Assembly (NCBI GenBank): GCA_025526935.1
Contig: JAHLKD010000072.1
Span: forward strand, 62,001-126,000
Origin: Cladochytrium replicatum
Taxonomy: Eukaryota; Chytridiomycota; Chytridiomycetes; Cladochytriales; Cladochytriaceae
Direction: 5' to 3'
Length of the DNA stretch: 64,000 bases
Below are positions 24,660 through 34,950 of this stretch, in pieces. Below the pieces are notes generated by a model that saw only the letters and a program-made list of their open reading frames with translations, was not told where the DNA came from and searched no databases. Numbering within the stretch: position 1 is the first letter of the stretch; each line of letters begins with the position of its first letter. Position numbers and translations under genes: made by a program.

Positions 24660-25331
24660 TGCGGCCTGATCAGACAGGCTATTCTTGAGCCGTTCGTGTG
24701 ATTGGTCGATCTTTCGATTTCTAACACTAGCCTTGATGGACTGTATCTCAATCTGTTGACCTTACCATGTTCTGATATGGGTTGTCTTCGTATGTTTAAT
24801 ACACAAGTTGGTCTTTTCTATGATGCCCTTTCCTTGGCTAACAATCCTCCACAAAATGTCACTTTGTCAACCAATATGGTGCTGCAGGAAAGAGAAAACT
24901 CATCTAGTAGCACAACATCATGTATCAAAGGCGAGCACTATCACTGCTGCTATGCTTAAAACACAGACGATCGGGCGGAATCAGAATGCCACAAAAAAAG
25001 GCAGGCGAGTGGAACAGCGAAAGGAGATGTGAAGGTATGTCTCGGTGTGCCAAAAATGCAAAAACGCAGTAGCAAAACACAAACGAGATAACACAAAAAC
25101 AACCAGAGAGTTTGGTTCAAATGCAACCCAAAAGAAGGCGACGAAACAAACATGAAACAATTAACCGCAATCAAAACTTCAAACCAAGGCGATGTCTAGA
25201 GTAAGTCTATCAAGCAAAAAACGATATCGCTGGAAGCAACCCCAAAATCTCTGAGAACTAGATATCGGCCAAGCAAATAAAGCCCACGAACAAACGACGA
25301 GAAAAACATTTTATCGACCAAACTAAACCCC
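24660..25331. other. Region between the secreted-protein remnant and the membrane-protein gene
   Basis: Short frames are present on both strands, none with family resemblance. The right half is probably the 3' UTR of the minus-strand membrane protein. No RNA gene or repeat seen. Confidence 0.35.
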
Positions 25332-27887
25332 TCACTCTCCCTTACCACCGGCACCCTTCACCATTGTCGACGGCGGGCTCACCTTCTTCCCAACGACCGG
25401 AACGCTCATGTAACTATACCGCCCAATCGCCGGTGGCGGCGACGTCATCCCCGCCGCCTTCTTCAAATCGTCCGAATCCTCTTCACTGATCGACACACCC
25501 GCTCCACCGCCAGTCCCAAGCTTCTCAATCAGACTCGCGTAGATCTGTCTCGTACCATTACCATCCTCAATCTCGCTCATACGCTGTCTCAGGTAATCCA
25601 CAAACTTTTGCTTGCGGTGCACTTCGGCCCCGCCCGGCGCACCGGGGCTGCGCTGCATCGAACCCATGTCGGACACGGACATCGGGGACGCTGGAGTTCC
25701 GACAAGGGTCGAGCGCGGGGTGGTCATACCGCCTGTTGAGGTCGTGTCGCCCATCGACACGCGCTTCATGGCGTCCTCGAAGACTTGCTCGTCGAAACTG
25801 GTCGGAGAGTCTGTGATCGATGTGCCCGTAACGGACGCGGAGTGATCATCGTGGAACAAGGTGCCTGTTGAAGCCGACTTTGCGCTGTCGGCGGTGCTCT
25901 CACTCTCGTGCATAGTGGGAGGCGGGCTCTGAACGGCGAGGACCTGGGAGTGCGCGGGGCTGGAGTTGGATTCAAACCAGTTGCGGTGGAGGGTGGCATC
26001 CGTGGGTGAAGTCGGGATGGTTTCGATGTCCTTTAGCACATTTGCGATTGTGCTGCGATCGATACGACGTGCCTCCTCCTCTTCTACTTGGCGCTTCAGT
26101 TCCTCGTGTGCAGCGGCGGCAGCAGCTGCCCCGGCGGAACCAACGACCGTTGGCGGGGTATTAGGGGACGACTTGTGAGACGAATCGGACCCTTCTTCAA
26201 ACACTCGAACCTCGGAAGTTTCGTCTGAGAATGCCCGATACTTTGACGCATCCTTGCTTGCAGTGCTTAACTTCGGCGCAGCCTGAGAGGGTTGAACTGA
26301 AGTTGAGCGCACCATAGCATCTCTGTCCGAAATGTCAAGAGTGAAGTCAGGACTGAAGAGAGGTGTGGCAAGCAGTTCCAACTCCTTAAGGATTGGCGAC
26401 ATTCCGGGGGTCGTGATCGACATGGAGGATCGCGATGTGTCGGTTGGAGGAGGAGCTGGAACAAGAGTGCTTCCATTACTAGAGGGAGGATAATTGGTCG
26501 TCGACGTCGTCGTCGTCGTCGCCGACGTCGGATTCGAGAAAAAATGGCCCCGCATTTGCTCAGCAAATACCGAGGTTTTTGCGCCGGAGCCCTTCGCGTC
26601 CCCACCATATTGATCTGAAGGACGGGATCCCGATGGTCCAACAGCAGTCCGCTCCGTTTGCTCATTGTCGCTTCCATTGTAGCCTGGTTGTTGGGACGCT
26701 GAGTATTGAGCATATTGCGGTTGCTGCAACTCATCACGTTGGTGCTGCTGCTGCAAGGGCTGGTGGTGTTGCTGACGTCCGGACGAAATCAAAATTGGCG
26801 GTGCTCCTGGCCCCCCTGGACGCGGTTGTGCCGACTCTGCAAACATTACACGTCGGTCGACCGAGCCCGCACGTCGCGCTGCGTTGTCTGCACGGAACAT
26901 CTCCAGGGCAGAAACTCGCTCCCCATTACCGTCTCCACGTGAAGGAGAGTCTGACGCACCAGTGGCTGCGCGAAGACCAGATGGAACGTAGGGGGCATAA
27001 GTCTGTGTTGGTCTGGGACGAAGAGCGTACACATCGACAGCACCCGAGTTTCTGCGGTACTCCCTAGCAGATGGCTGCTGTGGCGGCGGTGACATCGGGT
27101 TGGAGTTGAATGATGCCCACGACGATCGACTATGCCTGGTGTAGGCAGTTTGTGGCTCCGTCAAGCTTCGGTTCATGGAGGTTGGTCGAGGAGAGCTGGA
27201 AAGCGATGGAGGGGGGCGATCTCCGTAAGGGGAGGGTACAGGTTCAAGTGTTACAATCTGACTGGTGGGCGGTCCCCTGAATGGAAGACCACCGGAAGCA
27301 AGGTCAACGGGAGCTAGGGACGCCGCTGACAGGTTAGTTCGTTCGAGTGTTCCATCCGCGCCTCTAATATAAACAAGCGAGCCTCGGTATGGGTTGCGTC
27401 CGGATGCTGCATCTTCCGGGGTTACAACAGGTGTGAGCAGTTTCGGAGCTTTTTCAGCATCCACTACCGTCGAAGATCGTTTTACGCTCTTCGAAATGCG
27501 TCGACTTTGTCTCCGGGGTGCTTCAAGCTCCAACGATAGGACCGAGTCCAAGTCCGAGTCATCGTCGAGATCGTAATGATGGCTTCGGGAGCGAGTGCGG
27601 GACAATGCTCTTCGTGCTTTCCGCAACTCCTCCTCCATACGCTTCCGCTTTTTATAAGAACGGACGCAACACCATGACACCAACGAAATAAGCAAGATTA
27701 GACCTATCACGCAGGCCGCTGTAGATGTGTGCAGGTGTCAGAGTCAATATCGAGGAAAGAGCAATTCAGTCAACGAACCGGCAGCGGCGATTAGAGCATA
27801 AAACGAGAAGGCCTTTGAGTCGACCCAGCTGTAGTCATCTCTTCTCGATAAGCCGGCTGAGACAGTGGATTGTAGTTCTGCGGACAT
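25332..27887 (-). CDS. Large single-pass membrane protein with disordered cytoplasmic tail
   Basis: Function unknown. Exon 1 starts at ATG 27887 (MSAELQSTVSAGLSRRDD) and ends in the first half of a hydrophobic helix. A 60-base intron (27778-27719) lies inside the transmembrane helix. The join reads FYALIAAAACVIGLILLI then SLVSWCCV, followed by the strongly basic RSYKKRKRMEEELRKARR, giving an N-out topology with a roughly 27-residue ectodomain. The two exons (109 and 2387 bases) sum to 832 codons including the stop, which supports the join. The tail is rich in Ser, Pro and Gly, with an ATTTTTSTTN stretch coded by GTC/GAC-type triplet repeats (minus strand about 26490-26530) and a small poly-Ala run. 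No SH3, PDZ or kinase domain is visible. It could be a fungal surface sensor or polarity landmark by architecture only. Confidence 0.75.
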
Positions 27888-28201
27888 TGCACCGGCATTG
27901 GCACGCAGAGAGTGGCAATACGATGGCAGCGGCACGTAAAGGCTGAGAGTGTTCAGGCGGTCCTTCAAAAGAGCCAACACAAAAACAGCAGGACAGGACC
28001 GCGGTATTGGCAAGGCAGGGAGCAAAAGTTTTCACGCAAGCAAAGGGGAGATTATTTTTATCACCCAAAAAGACGGAATTATAAAAAAATAACGAATACC
28101 ATAGTATAACAGCAGTTCTAGTTCTATCAGTGGGCACATCACCACATCAATCAGCACCCCGACGTTTCAGTTTTTTCAGTTGCGCTATACAAAAAACTAA
28201 A

Positions 28202-28952
28202 TCAAACTTTACCGCCACGGCACTGCCACAACTCACCAAAGTTGCGATCAAAACTAAAAACTAGGGAAACTCCCGATTCGAGGGCTCCAAGGTTGCTATT
28301 CCACACAGGAACAAAACCAAGTGATCCTCCGGGTTCATCGCACTGAAGCCGGTGCGATGAACCTCTTCTGCTTGCGCTTATAATGCTGGATGGGTCTTGG
28401 AAAGTAAAATTGCCCATTTGGTGTCTCAACTTTGGTGAGGTTCCAGGAACAAAAGGAAGTGACCCTGTAGCTTCAATGTGCGCATTCGACTCTGCTTGTG
28501 CTTCTACAACGGAAGATGATGTCGGGAAGTAGAAGGTACCATTAGGGGTCTCCACTCTGGTCAGGTTCAAGGTCGGAACAGATTAAATGGATGGTTGGGG
28601 GTTCAGATTGTACGCAGGGCTCTGCTGCCGGAGCTGACAAGTGTGACATTTGGAAAAGGAAGCAATTTGGTTGGGGGAGCTGCAGTGTTTGTGCCCCTTG
28701 CAGGAAAGGTAGGGTGGCACGAAAGAGCTGTAAGGAGCTAGTGTTGGCATGCACATTGAGGTTTGTTGTTGATTTTTTTGGCTCAGATTGAATTTGGACC
28801 ACCATCTTCAGTGTTTCAAGCTCAGTTTGAAGTTGGTGCACAGTGGTTTTAGCTTTGTTTGACTGAAATCTGGAATTGGAGGGCATATTCTCAGCTTCAA
28901 AAAGCCTTTGCTGGTTCTCCAGAAGCTTCTGAAAGTGTGCAATCTGCTCCAT
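28202..28952 (-). CDS. Coiled-coil ORF plus two ~45-residue repeats (hypothetical, probably broken)
   Basis: From ATG 28952 a frame encodes a coiled coil (MEQIAHFQKLLENQQRLFEA, then VHQLQTELETLKMVVQIQ) and stops at 28542. An overlapping frame (28570-28202) holds two diverged copies of one unit. Copy A has TPNGTFYFP, SSSVVEA and GSLPFVPGTSPKL. Copy B has QMGNFTFQDPSSIISA and GSLGFVPVWNSNL. I could not find splice sites that join the two frames, so a frameshift near 28550 is possible. No family recognised. It lies at the left border of the degraded zone (28.2-32.9 kb). Confidence 0.35.
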
Positions 28953-29073
28953 TGGAACAGTTCAATAACTTCAAATTTTGACATGTTTGCTGCCATGCAA
29001 AGCGGTATCAAATCAAACCCTAATTACCATTTGGTGTCACGCAAAATAATATCAAATCTGTTCAGCCAAAATT

Positions 29074-29390
29074 GAGGCATCAGGTACGTAAGGTTGAAAG
29101 GTGGATCCATACTCTCAGTTTTCAAGCCGGTTGTATCCGCCTGCTTATAAACTTGCAGACTTCACTGAGTACTACGAAAAGAGCAATAAATTCAACTGTA
29201 GCCAGTTGTTACTATCTGGTAAAACTTGGTCAAAGGGCCGTGAGGGTTCTCTGTGTAACGTTGATGGGCTAATGTTGACCGCCAATCATGGTATCAGGTC
29301 AACAACATTGAAAGGTTGGATCCACAGGCCACAGTCTCAGTTTTCAAGATAGTTGTATCTGTTTGCTTATAAACTTGTGGACCTCACTGT
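29074..29390 (+). repeat. Diverged direct repeat pair carrying a TEYY/LTVKY motif
   Basis: Two segments (about 29074-29168 and 29293-29390) share GAAAGG(T)TGGATCCA, TCTCAGTTTTCAAG, TTGTATC and GCTTATAAACTTG in the same order. Translated in plus frames, copy 1 reads LYPPAYKLADFTEYYEKSNK and copy 2 reads LYLFAYKLVDLTVKY. A third, partial relative lies at 29850-29930. This is probably an old tandem duplication of part of a gene. Confidence 0.6.
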
Positions 29391-29576
29391 TAAATACCAA
29401 CGGCTTCTCCTAGCAGTAGTAGGGAGTTTTAGCTCTACTTTAGCTAGGACAACAGCTCCTGGTTCGGTCTCTTGGCCCAGTTGAATATGGGGTGAGGATA
29501 AAGCAAAATTCCCTAGTTGAACACAAGCACTCTGTGCCTAATACAAATCAAGGCTGGAATTGCCTAACCAGGAAGA

Positions 29577-29653
29577 CTGTGGTGTGTGAGTGGTTTGTTC
29601 CACTGTCTCCTTATTTATACCTGTGGTGTGTGAGTGGTTTGTTCTACTGTCTC
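29577..29653 (+). repeat. 33-base direct repeat, two copies, period 44
   Basis: Copies at 29577-29609 and 29621-29653 begin CTGTGGTGTGTGAGTGG and differ at one base (GTTCCACTG versus GTTCTACTG). The 11-base spacer is CTTATTTATAC. The near identity implies a recent duplication in an otherwise decayed region. Confidence 0.85.
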
Positions 29654-29819
29654 GAGGAACCAGCCACTCTCATACCCACACACAGAAATTCACACACCCT
29701 AACAAGAACATTTAACAATTACAATAAAGACAATAAACAGCACGGCTGCCCAAAACATAAATCGAGCAATAGCATAAAAAACTCTCAAGCCCAAGAGGAA
29801 AAACCTATTTCGCAAAATA

Positions 29820-30131
29820 ATGGGTAAGCCCTCCAAGGATACACAGAATTTAACACTCACTGATTACTACGTACGGAGCGATAAATTCAACGGTACTCTG
29901 TTGTTACTATCCAGTAACTTGGTGAAGGGCCATGATGGTTTAAACTCTGGTGCACTCATGTCCATGCACTGCCACTTTGAAAGCAAATCACACTACTACT
30001 ATTCCGGTACGGATAATTTGTCGCAAATATGCCACTCATGGCCTCCCAAAGTGTCAGAGAATCCTCTGCTCCCAACCCGCGAGGGAAAGTGTTTTCATCC
30101 TCGGAGGTCAAGCAATTCTTGGACCTGGTAG
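29820..30131 (+). CDS. Hypothetical ORF related to the 29.1 kb repeat unit
   Basis: Start ATG 29820 (MGKPSKDTQNLTLTDYYVRS) followed by DKFNGTLLLLSSN. The segment from LTDYY to LLLS matches the 29101-29230 segment (TEYYEKSNKFNCSQLLLS), so the two are homologous. The NLTLTDYY string resembles a PCNA-interacting box with Asn in place of the usual Gln; this is only a motif-level resemblance. The function is unknown and the frame may be part of a broken gene that continues into the SANT-like segment. Confidence 0.3.
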   Translation: MGKPSKDTQNLTLTDYYVRSDKFNGTLLLLSSNLVKGHDGLNSGALMSMHCHFESKSHYYYSGTDNLSQICHSWPPKVSENPLLPTREGKCFHPRRSSNSWTW

Positions 30132-31380
30132 AAGAGTTGAAGCCTAGTGGGGCATTCCAGTGGGATAACTTGGCAGTGCGATACAACACCGACCTCCCAG
30201 CTAGATGGATAGAGACTTAATCTGATCAGCTGAAGCGCAAGGTTTACACACTCAAAAACACCAACACCAGGAGGCCTACCGGTGGCATTTGGGACTAGTT
30301 TCATATAACCCTGATGTCTCCGGTTGTTTTGGGTGTAATATGTGTATATTAGGGGATCCCTCTATTCCTCCTGATGTTCGTCACATCAAGGATATCTGGC
30401 GGACTGGCAGACAATTGAGGGAAGTGTGGGGGTTGTGGCAGCAGATGCAAAGACTCCTTGCAGAGTATGAGGTTTCCGATCAGGAAGACTCCTTGTGCAT
30501 CAACGTTAGTTGGGATAGTGTACCTGCTCTTCCTTCTTCCCCTGACGATGTATTTTGCCGAAGGTGGACATGGTTTTGCTGCCGAATCGTGTGAAGAAGA
30601 TGACACATTGGTTGGTGAGTGCTGATGCGGAAAATGTTAGCAGAAAATATTGATGTTCAACGCGACCACAGTGCCAGACTAACACTTTATTGCGAATTAT
30701 TGGTTTCAGATGCCATCCTGCTCCTCCCCTTCCCTGGCTGAAAGCGACAATGAAGCAGAGAGCCAGCCAATACAGAATGGGCCGCGCACCTGAAAGGAAA
30801 ACAGGCAGTGGTCACAAGGGAAGGCTTCTACTGGGAAGGCTGATAGGCCTATAGCAGCATTTACCAGTCTACTGAGCGAATTGGTAATCTCGATAGTCAG
30901 CTGTTGAGGATGACAATGTAGAGGATGGTGCAGGCAATAGAGCAACGCTTGATGACGTAGAACTGGCCAGCCACGGTTGACAGATCGAATACTATTACCA
31001 AGGATAACGCCCTGCGGCAGAGTCAAACCAAGCCAACACAACGTTGTCTAAAGTGAAGAAGCGGCGCAGGATAGCATCCAGCATGGATAACGTTACTCAC
31101 ACTCTGAGTCAGCTTATGCAGCGTGCAGAGGGGACATATCAGGAGGACCAAGGCCGCATGGATAAATCCAAACCCAGCCCAGCAAAGTGTGGATGTTCTT
31201 ACAGCACATGGAGAACTGCAAGGCTGAATGAGACTAGGAAAGGAGAATGGAACGAGCGTGGATAGAGGAGCGAGAGTTGAGAGAAAGGCAGGAGCGAGAG
31301 GAGAGGGATCAGTTACGCAAGATCGAAGATGATAGGAGGGAACAGCAAAGCCAATATTTACGGCAATGATGTTGAGGATG
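30029..31380 (+). pseudogene. SANT/Myb-like (DUF6818-type) DNA-binding gene interrupted by TAA
   Basis: From ATG 30029 the frame reads FSSSEVKQFLDLVEELKPSG, then FQWDNLAVRYNTDLPARW, hits TAA at 30218-30220, and resumes in the same frame with SDQLKRKVYTLKN and RRPTG. A consistent intron (donor GTGGCA after RPTG, acceptor TATATTAG near 30354) joins it to GDPSIPPDVRHIKDIW. The order of these motifs, including PTGDP..PP.VR, matches the fungal and oomycete DUF6818 family as I remember it. Downstream (31040-31350) are fragments of the usual C-terminal coiled coil (RERQEREERDQLRKIEDDRR) in several frames. The nonsense codon and scattered frames argue for a pseudogene; such genes are often found in repeat-rich regions. 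Confidence 0.5.
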
Positions 31381-31689
31381 GTCGGGTTGCAGGAATAGGA
31401 CCACCATCGGCATCTGACAGGGAGATGAAGTCTGATGGCTGAGGCGGTTCTGTTGATTGATGGATACTTGTCAGAGAGAATTATGTTACGTTGGAGGGTC
31501 CTGGTTGCCCGAAGTGTAACATGCTGCATAGCTCTTGAAATTTAACGTTATTGTTCACATGTCTTCTCTGCCGCATTGCAACGACAAGTTAGAGCGGGGG
31601 ATCATTCACAAAAGAACGTTAAGCTGGTGAACATACCTCGTCTTGGCTGTCTGGGTCTGACTCTGCTGGCAACAGCGGGGAATCATATT

Positions 31690-32948
31690 GTCAATGTCTC
31701 CTCCAAATCGCCATGGTTCCGAAGATGGACCCGCGCGTTGCTGGTCCAGGATCTGCCTGAGGAGCTACGCCTGTCCTCCACACTCGTATCAAGAATTGGA
31801 CAATAGGTGAAAGAGGACAGAGCTGAAGTTTGTCCATCATCAAAGAACAGAGGCAAATGTTCCAGAGGCTCACTTTCGTTCCATCAGCACTGCTTACGCC
31901 AGGGATATCAAGGCACCAGCCCTATAGCCTGGTTGCAATCCTGAAGTACCCGGACCAAGCGTCACTGATGCTCCAGTGCTCGTTCCAGTCCGCGTCAATT
32001 TTGGAGCCCAAGACAGGGTCAGAGACGTGTCACTTGGAAAAGTCAGCGGCAGCCAACGTTGGGGGATTGGTTGACGGGGCCGTTCCATGCAGGTGCCGAG
32101 CGGTCTCCCAAGGAGAGGTAGTTGGACTGGCTGATGGGAAGCACGTACGTAGTTTGCGACGTTCTGGAGCGCGGACCAGGACCAGCAACGTTGGTTGCAG
32201 CAGCGTAGGTTTGCTGGTTGGGGTCCAGTACGTTGCACCTGAGGTAAGCAAGAAGTACAGATTGTTTCTCTTGAACAGTGCTGGTGCCTCCCTGTACGAT
32301 CCATTCCAGAAGTGACGACCAGCGAGTCGATGTCAGCGTAATCTGGTGTGAGCTTGTAAATGTTGAGATCGGCGTTGGTGCGAGTCGATGAGACGAGGTA
32401 GCCAGAACCATCGGTGTCGACATAGGTGGTCATATCCCGAGAGCTAATCCTTGAAGGCGGAAGCTGCGGATGTAGTTATATCTCATCGAAAGTCGACACC
32501 ATCGTTCGGGCCTCTTTGTAGTCAACACCGTTCTCCCAGTGTGCCCACAGGACGAACTTGCTGGTGGCAGCATTGTAGATTACTTTGGGACGCTCAATAT
32601 TGCATTTGTTGAGCTCAGTTATAGACGAGTTGGTAAGAATGTCGCCTGAGTGGTCCCAGTTGACAAGGTCGGTGGAGCTGTCTGCAGAGCTAAAAACAAG
32701 TAATGAGATTTGTGTTCTAGTCACCGACAAACGCTCGCTTACACAGCACGGAACGTGAGATCATCATAACGGTTCTTTCCGACTCAGTAATAGGTCGAGT
32801 TAACTTTGTAAGTCCTCCACCACGAGCTTCAATCGGTTACGGCATGTGTCCCGAAATGTGTTCCCAGTGTGCCTGTTCCCGGAGCAGGCCATGCTGTTGC
32901 GGCACCGAGGACGGTATTTGTAAGTGCGAAAGCCCCGACCTTCATCAT
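31690..32948 (-). pseudogene. GH43-family galactan hydrolase pseudogene (secreted)
   Basis: Minus-strand remnant of a secreted glycoside hydrolase family 43 enzyme (galactan 1,3-beta-galactosidase-like). ATG 32948 gives a signal peptide (MMKVGAFALTNTVLGAATAW). Then, in changing frames: IEARGGGL, NSTYY, a TGA where the family has Trp, and VGKNRYDDLTF. After an intron ending near 32696 come DSSTDLVNWDHSGDIL and IERPKVIYNAATSKFVLWAH. Further frame shifts give LSSRDMTTYVDTDGSGYLVS, YREAPALFKRNNLYFLLTSG and QQTYAAATNVAGP. The motifs appear in the correct family order, so the gene identity is good. At least four frame changes plus a nonsense codon make it non-functional. The C-terminal part (near 31900-32000) has CLDIPGVSSADGTKV, which looks like a beta-trefoil lectin remnant. 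Confidence 0.7.
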
Positions 32949-32982
32949 ATGTGTCGGGGTAAAATGAGGTTGGCGCGGCCAT

Positions 32983-33434
32983 AATTTTGTAACCATTTTT
33001 CGATATACCCTCCGAAAAGTTTATGAAAATTTCATGGTCTCACACACTGCTGCGTTCACGACCAACATTTATTTCATTGGAGTTTCTGATTAAGATGGGA
33101 AAATTCTTTTCGAAACTGAGCATGGGCTTTTTCACCCATGGATAAAGAACTATGGACAAGCCATTGAAAGCTCGAAGGGCAGCTGTGAATCATGCCATTT
33201 CGAGAAACGGAAAGATTGGCTGGTCAAATTTGTCGAGGCGTGAATTACTCTGGACAGTAAAAGAGAAGTTTGAATCGGACGTCCAACTCCCCCAAAAAAC
33301 ATACGTGCTCCTCTATTATTGTTGACAAAATTACAGTCAAGTCTATGAAGAAATGTTTTGACCCTTGACAATCTCAATGCACGGTGTGATTGACTGTACA
33401 TACACTCGTTGGATATAAAACACATGTCTGCTTA
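32983..33434. other. Spacer between GH43 pseudogene and PH-domain gene
   Basis: No recognisable gene or repeat. It presumably contains the 3' UTR of the PH-domain gene and the old promoter of the GH43 pseudogene. Confidence 0.35.
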
Positions 33435-34655
33435 TCAATTTGGAGCGACTGAACGAATGTTGATCCGTTCCTTAGCGGTGATAACTTCTTCGCCTTGCTT
33501 TGCCAAAGTGGCAATAACTGTTGCCGAAACAGCAGTGAATCGAAGGGCAATAACGGGCGTTCCTGGACGGGTGATCTCCCGGGTACTTTGCGCACTTTCA
33601 GTAGAGTGCGGTGTGTCGCTGACCATCGATCGGGTGCTGCTGTACCCGTTAGGGGTTTCATCCAAGAATGACCTTCCGCGAATTGGGCCCATGTAGGACT
33701 CATCGGTCATCCAATGAACAGGAGTGTACGAGCTATTGGAAGAGTAGCCTGTGCGCGAGCCGGAGCGATCGGCACCTAACGGATTCCTCGGGCGGAGAAC
33801 TGGAGATGCAGGGGTAGGAAGTCGAGGGCTGGGGCTGTGCGGGCCATCCGAATCATGAATTGAAGACACCGGGGAGCGGAACTGCTGGTGAAAGCTTGGC
33901 ATCGCTGGCGGCTTGCGTGCGGTGTAAGCCCGATTGTTTTCTTTCGGGTTGAACCTTGTCGCTCCCCGAAGGATTGCGTTCACCCACGATGCTTTTCTTT
34001 CGTAAGGTGCAGCAAAAATGTACATGGCCTCACCATCTGGAGAGCGGGAGCTGTTGGAGGAGAACAAGGACCACACATCCACTCTGTTGCCGATCGACAG
34101 ATTTTCAATTTTCACTTTGCTGTCAAGTTCAACAATGTCTTCAAAGCTAACGTATTCCTGTGTGAGAATTGCGAATATCAGTGCTCCCGTTACTTGCTGG
34201 AGAGCCCATCATACCGAATTTTTTGTTATTGCAACACTGGCTCCATTTACGACAACCCATTTCCGATCCCAGGAAGGCTGTTTGTTCTTTCCTTGGATTT
34301 TCAAAACCATTATATATCCAGACCACGAGCCATCCTCAGATTCTGCGCCGTACTATTTATAATTTGAGTACCTCACAGAAATCCCCGCTCGACGCAAATT
34401 TACCTCTTTCCACTCAACCGATTCCAGCGCTTTGAACAAATTGTCTACCAAGATTCTCCAGCCCTCTACATCAAGCAATATGGAACCACGACCCTCGTCT
34501 TTGCTTTCTCGTTCGAATGAAGTTACAGAAGCGTCTCCACTGGAATCTGTACGAAACCTGCTAGCACTTCCTGCACCGATAAGCACGACCGGAGAAGTTG
34601 GTGCTTCTTGTAGTGATACCGAGCGGCAAAGGGGAGTGCTCAGAAGCTGTGACAT
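33435..34655 (-). CDS. PH-domain protein
   Basis: Likely a membrane- or phosphoinositide-associated adaptor. The start at ATG 34655 (MSQLLSTPLCRSVSLQEAPT) leads through DVEGWRILVDNLFKALESVE to a 51-base intron (34403-34353). Exon 2 begins the PH fold: GSWSGYIMVLKIQGKNK, then QPSWDRKWVVVNGASVAIT. Another intron (about 34220-34155) leads to EYVSFEDIVELDSKV, GEAMYIFAAPYERKASWVNA and ILRGATRF. The closing helix with its Trp is typical of PH domains. The remaining roughly 140 residues are Ser/Pro-rich and disordered, ending at the stop at 33435. No Rho-GAP or GEF domain is seen. The intron between the first two exons is a multiple of three, but its frame contains a stop (TAG at its end), so splicing is required. 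Confidence 0.7.
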
Positions 34656-34950
34656 GATCTAGCCAAGATGGCGTCCACGACTGGCTGTTTAGGAGACAGC
34701 TTGTAGCTTAAGTACGTTTCGCACGTCAAATATAGAACCAAACAAAACTGCCTTGAAAGTTGACCACATTTGTCTGTTTTTAGGTGAGGGCTTTCTTGAC
34801 TAATTTTATCTATCCACTCAGCATGATTGGAGCGACGAGTACACGAGAATCGATCGAACAGAACATATAAGAAAATAACGAACTGGTTATTAAATCGCGT
34901 CCAGCCATGTCAGGAAACTAGCGACCAACTTAACTATTCAGCTGACCTCA
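34656..34950. other. Spacer upstream of the PH-domain gene
   Basis: No coding signal seen. Presumed promoter of the minus-strand PH-domain gene. Confidence 0.35.

Noticed and set aside
24956-25174. Minus-strand hydrophobic 72-codon frame as a small membrane protein
   Set aside because: Lies in the probable 3' UTR of the neighbouring gene, with no supporting context.
26579-27067. Plus-strand 162-codon frame
   Set aside because: Antisense to the long disordered tail of the membrane protein; His/Arg/Leu composition is typical of a shadow frame.
30218-30220. In-frame TAA, TAG and TGA in several genes as evidence of stop-codon reassignment
   Set aside because: Intact genes end with all three stops (coronin TAA, LST8 TAG, Vps41 TGA), and the broken genes also carry frame shifts.
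28202-31400. A retrotransposon or DNA transposon
   Set aside because: No reverse transcriptase, integrase or transposase motifs, no long terminal repeats and no clear target-site duplication were seen.
31023-31529. Minus-strand 168-codon frame, Cys/Leu/Pro-rich
   Set aside because: Antisense to the coiled-coil fragments of the SANT-like gene, with no domain.
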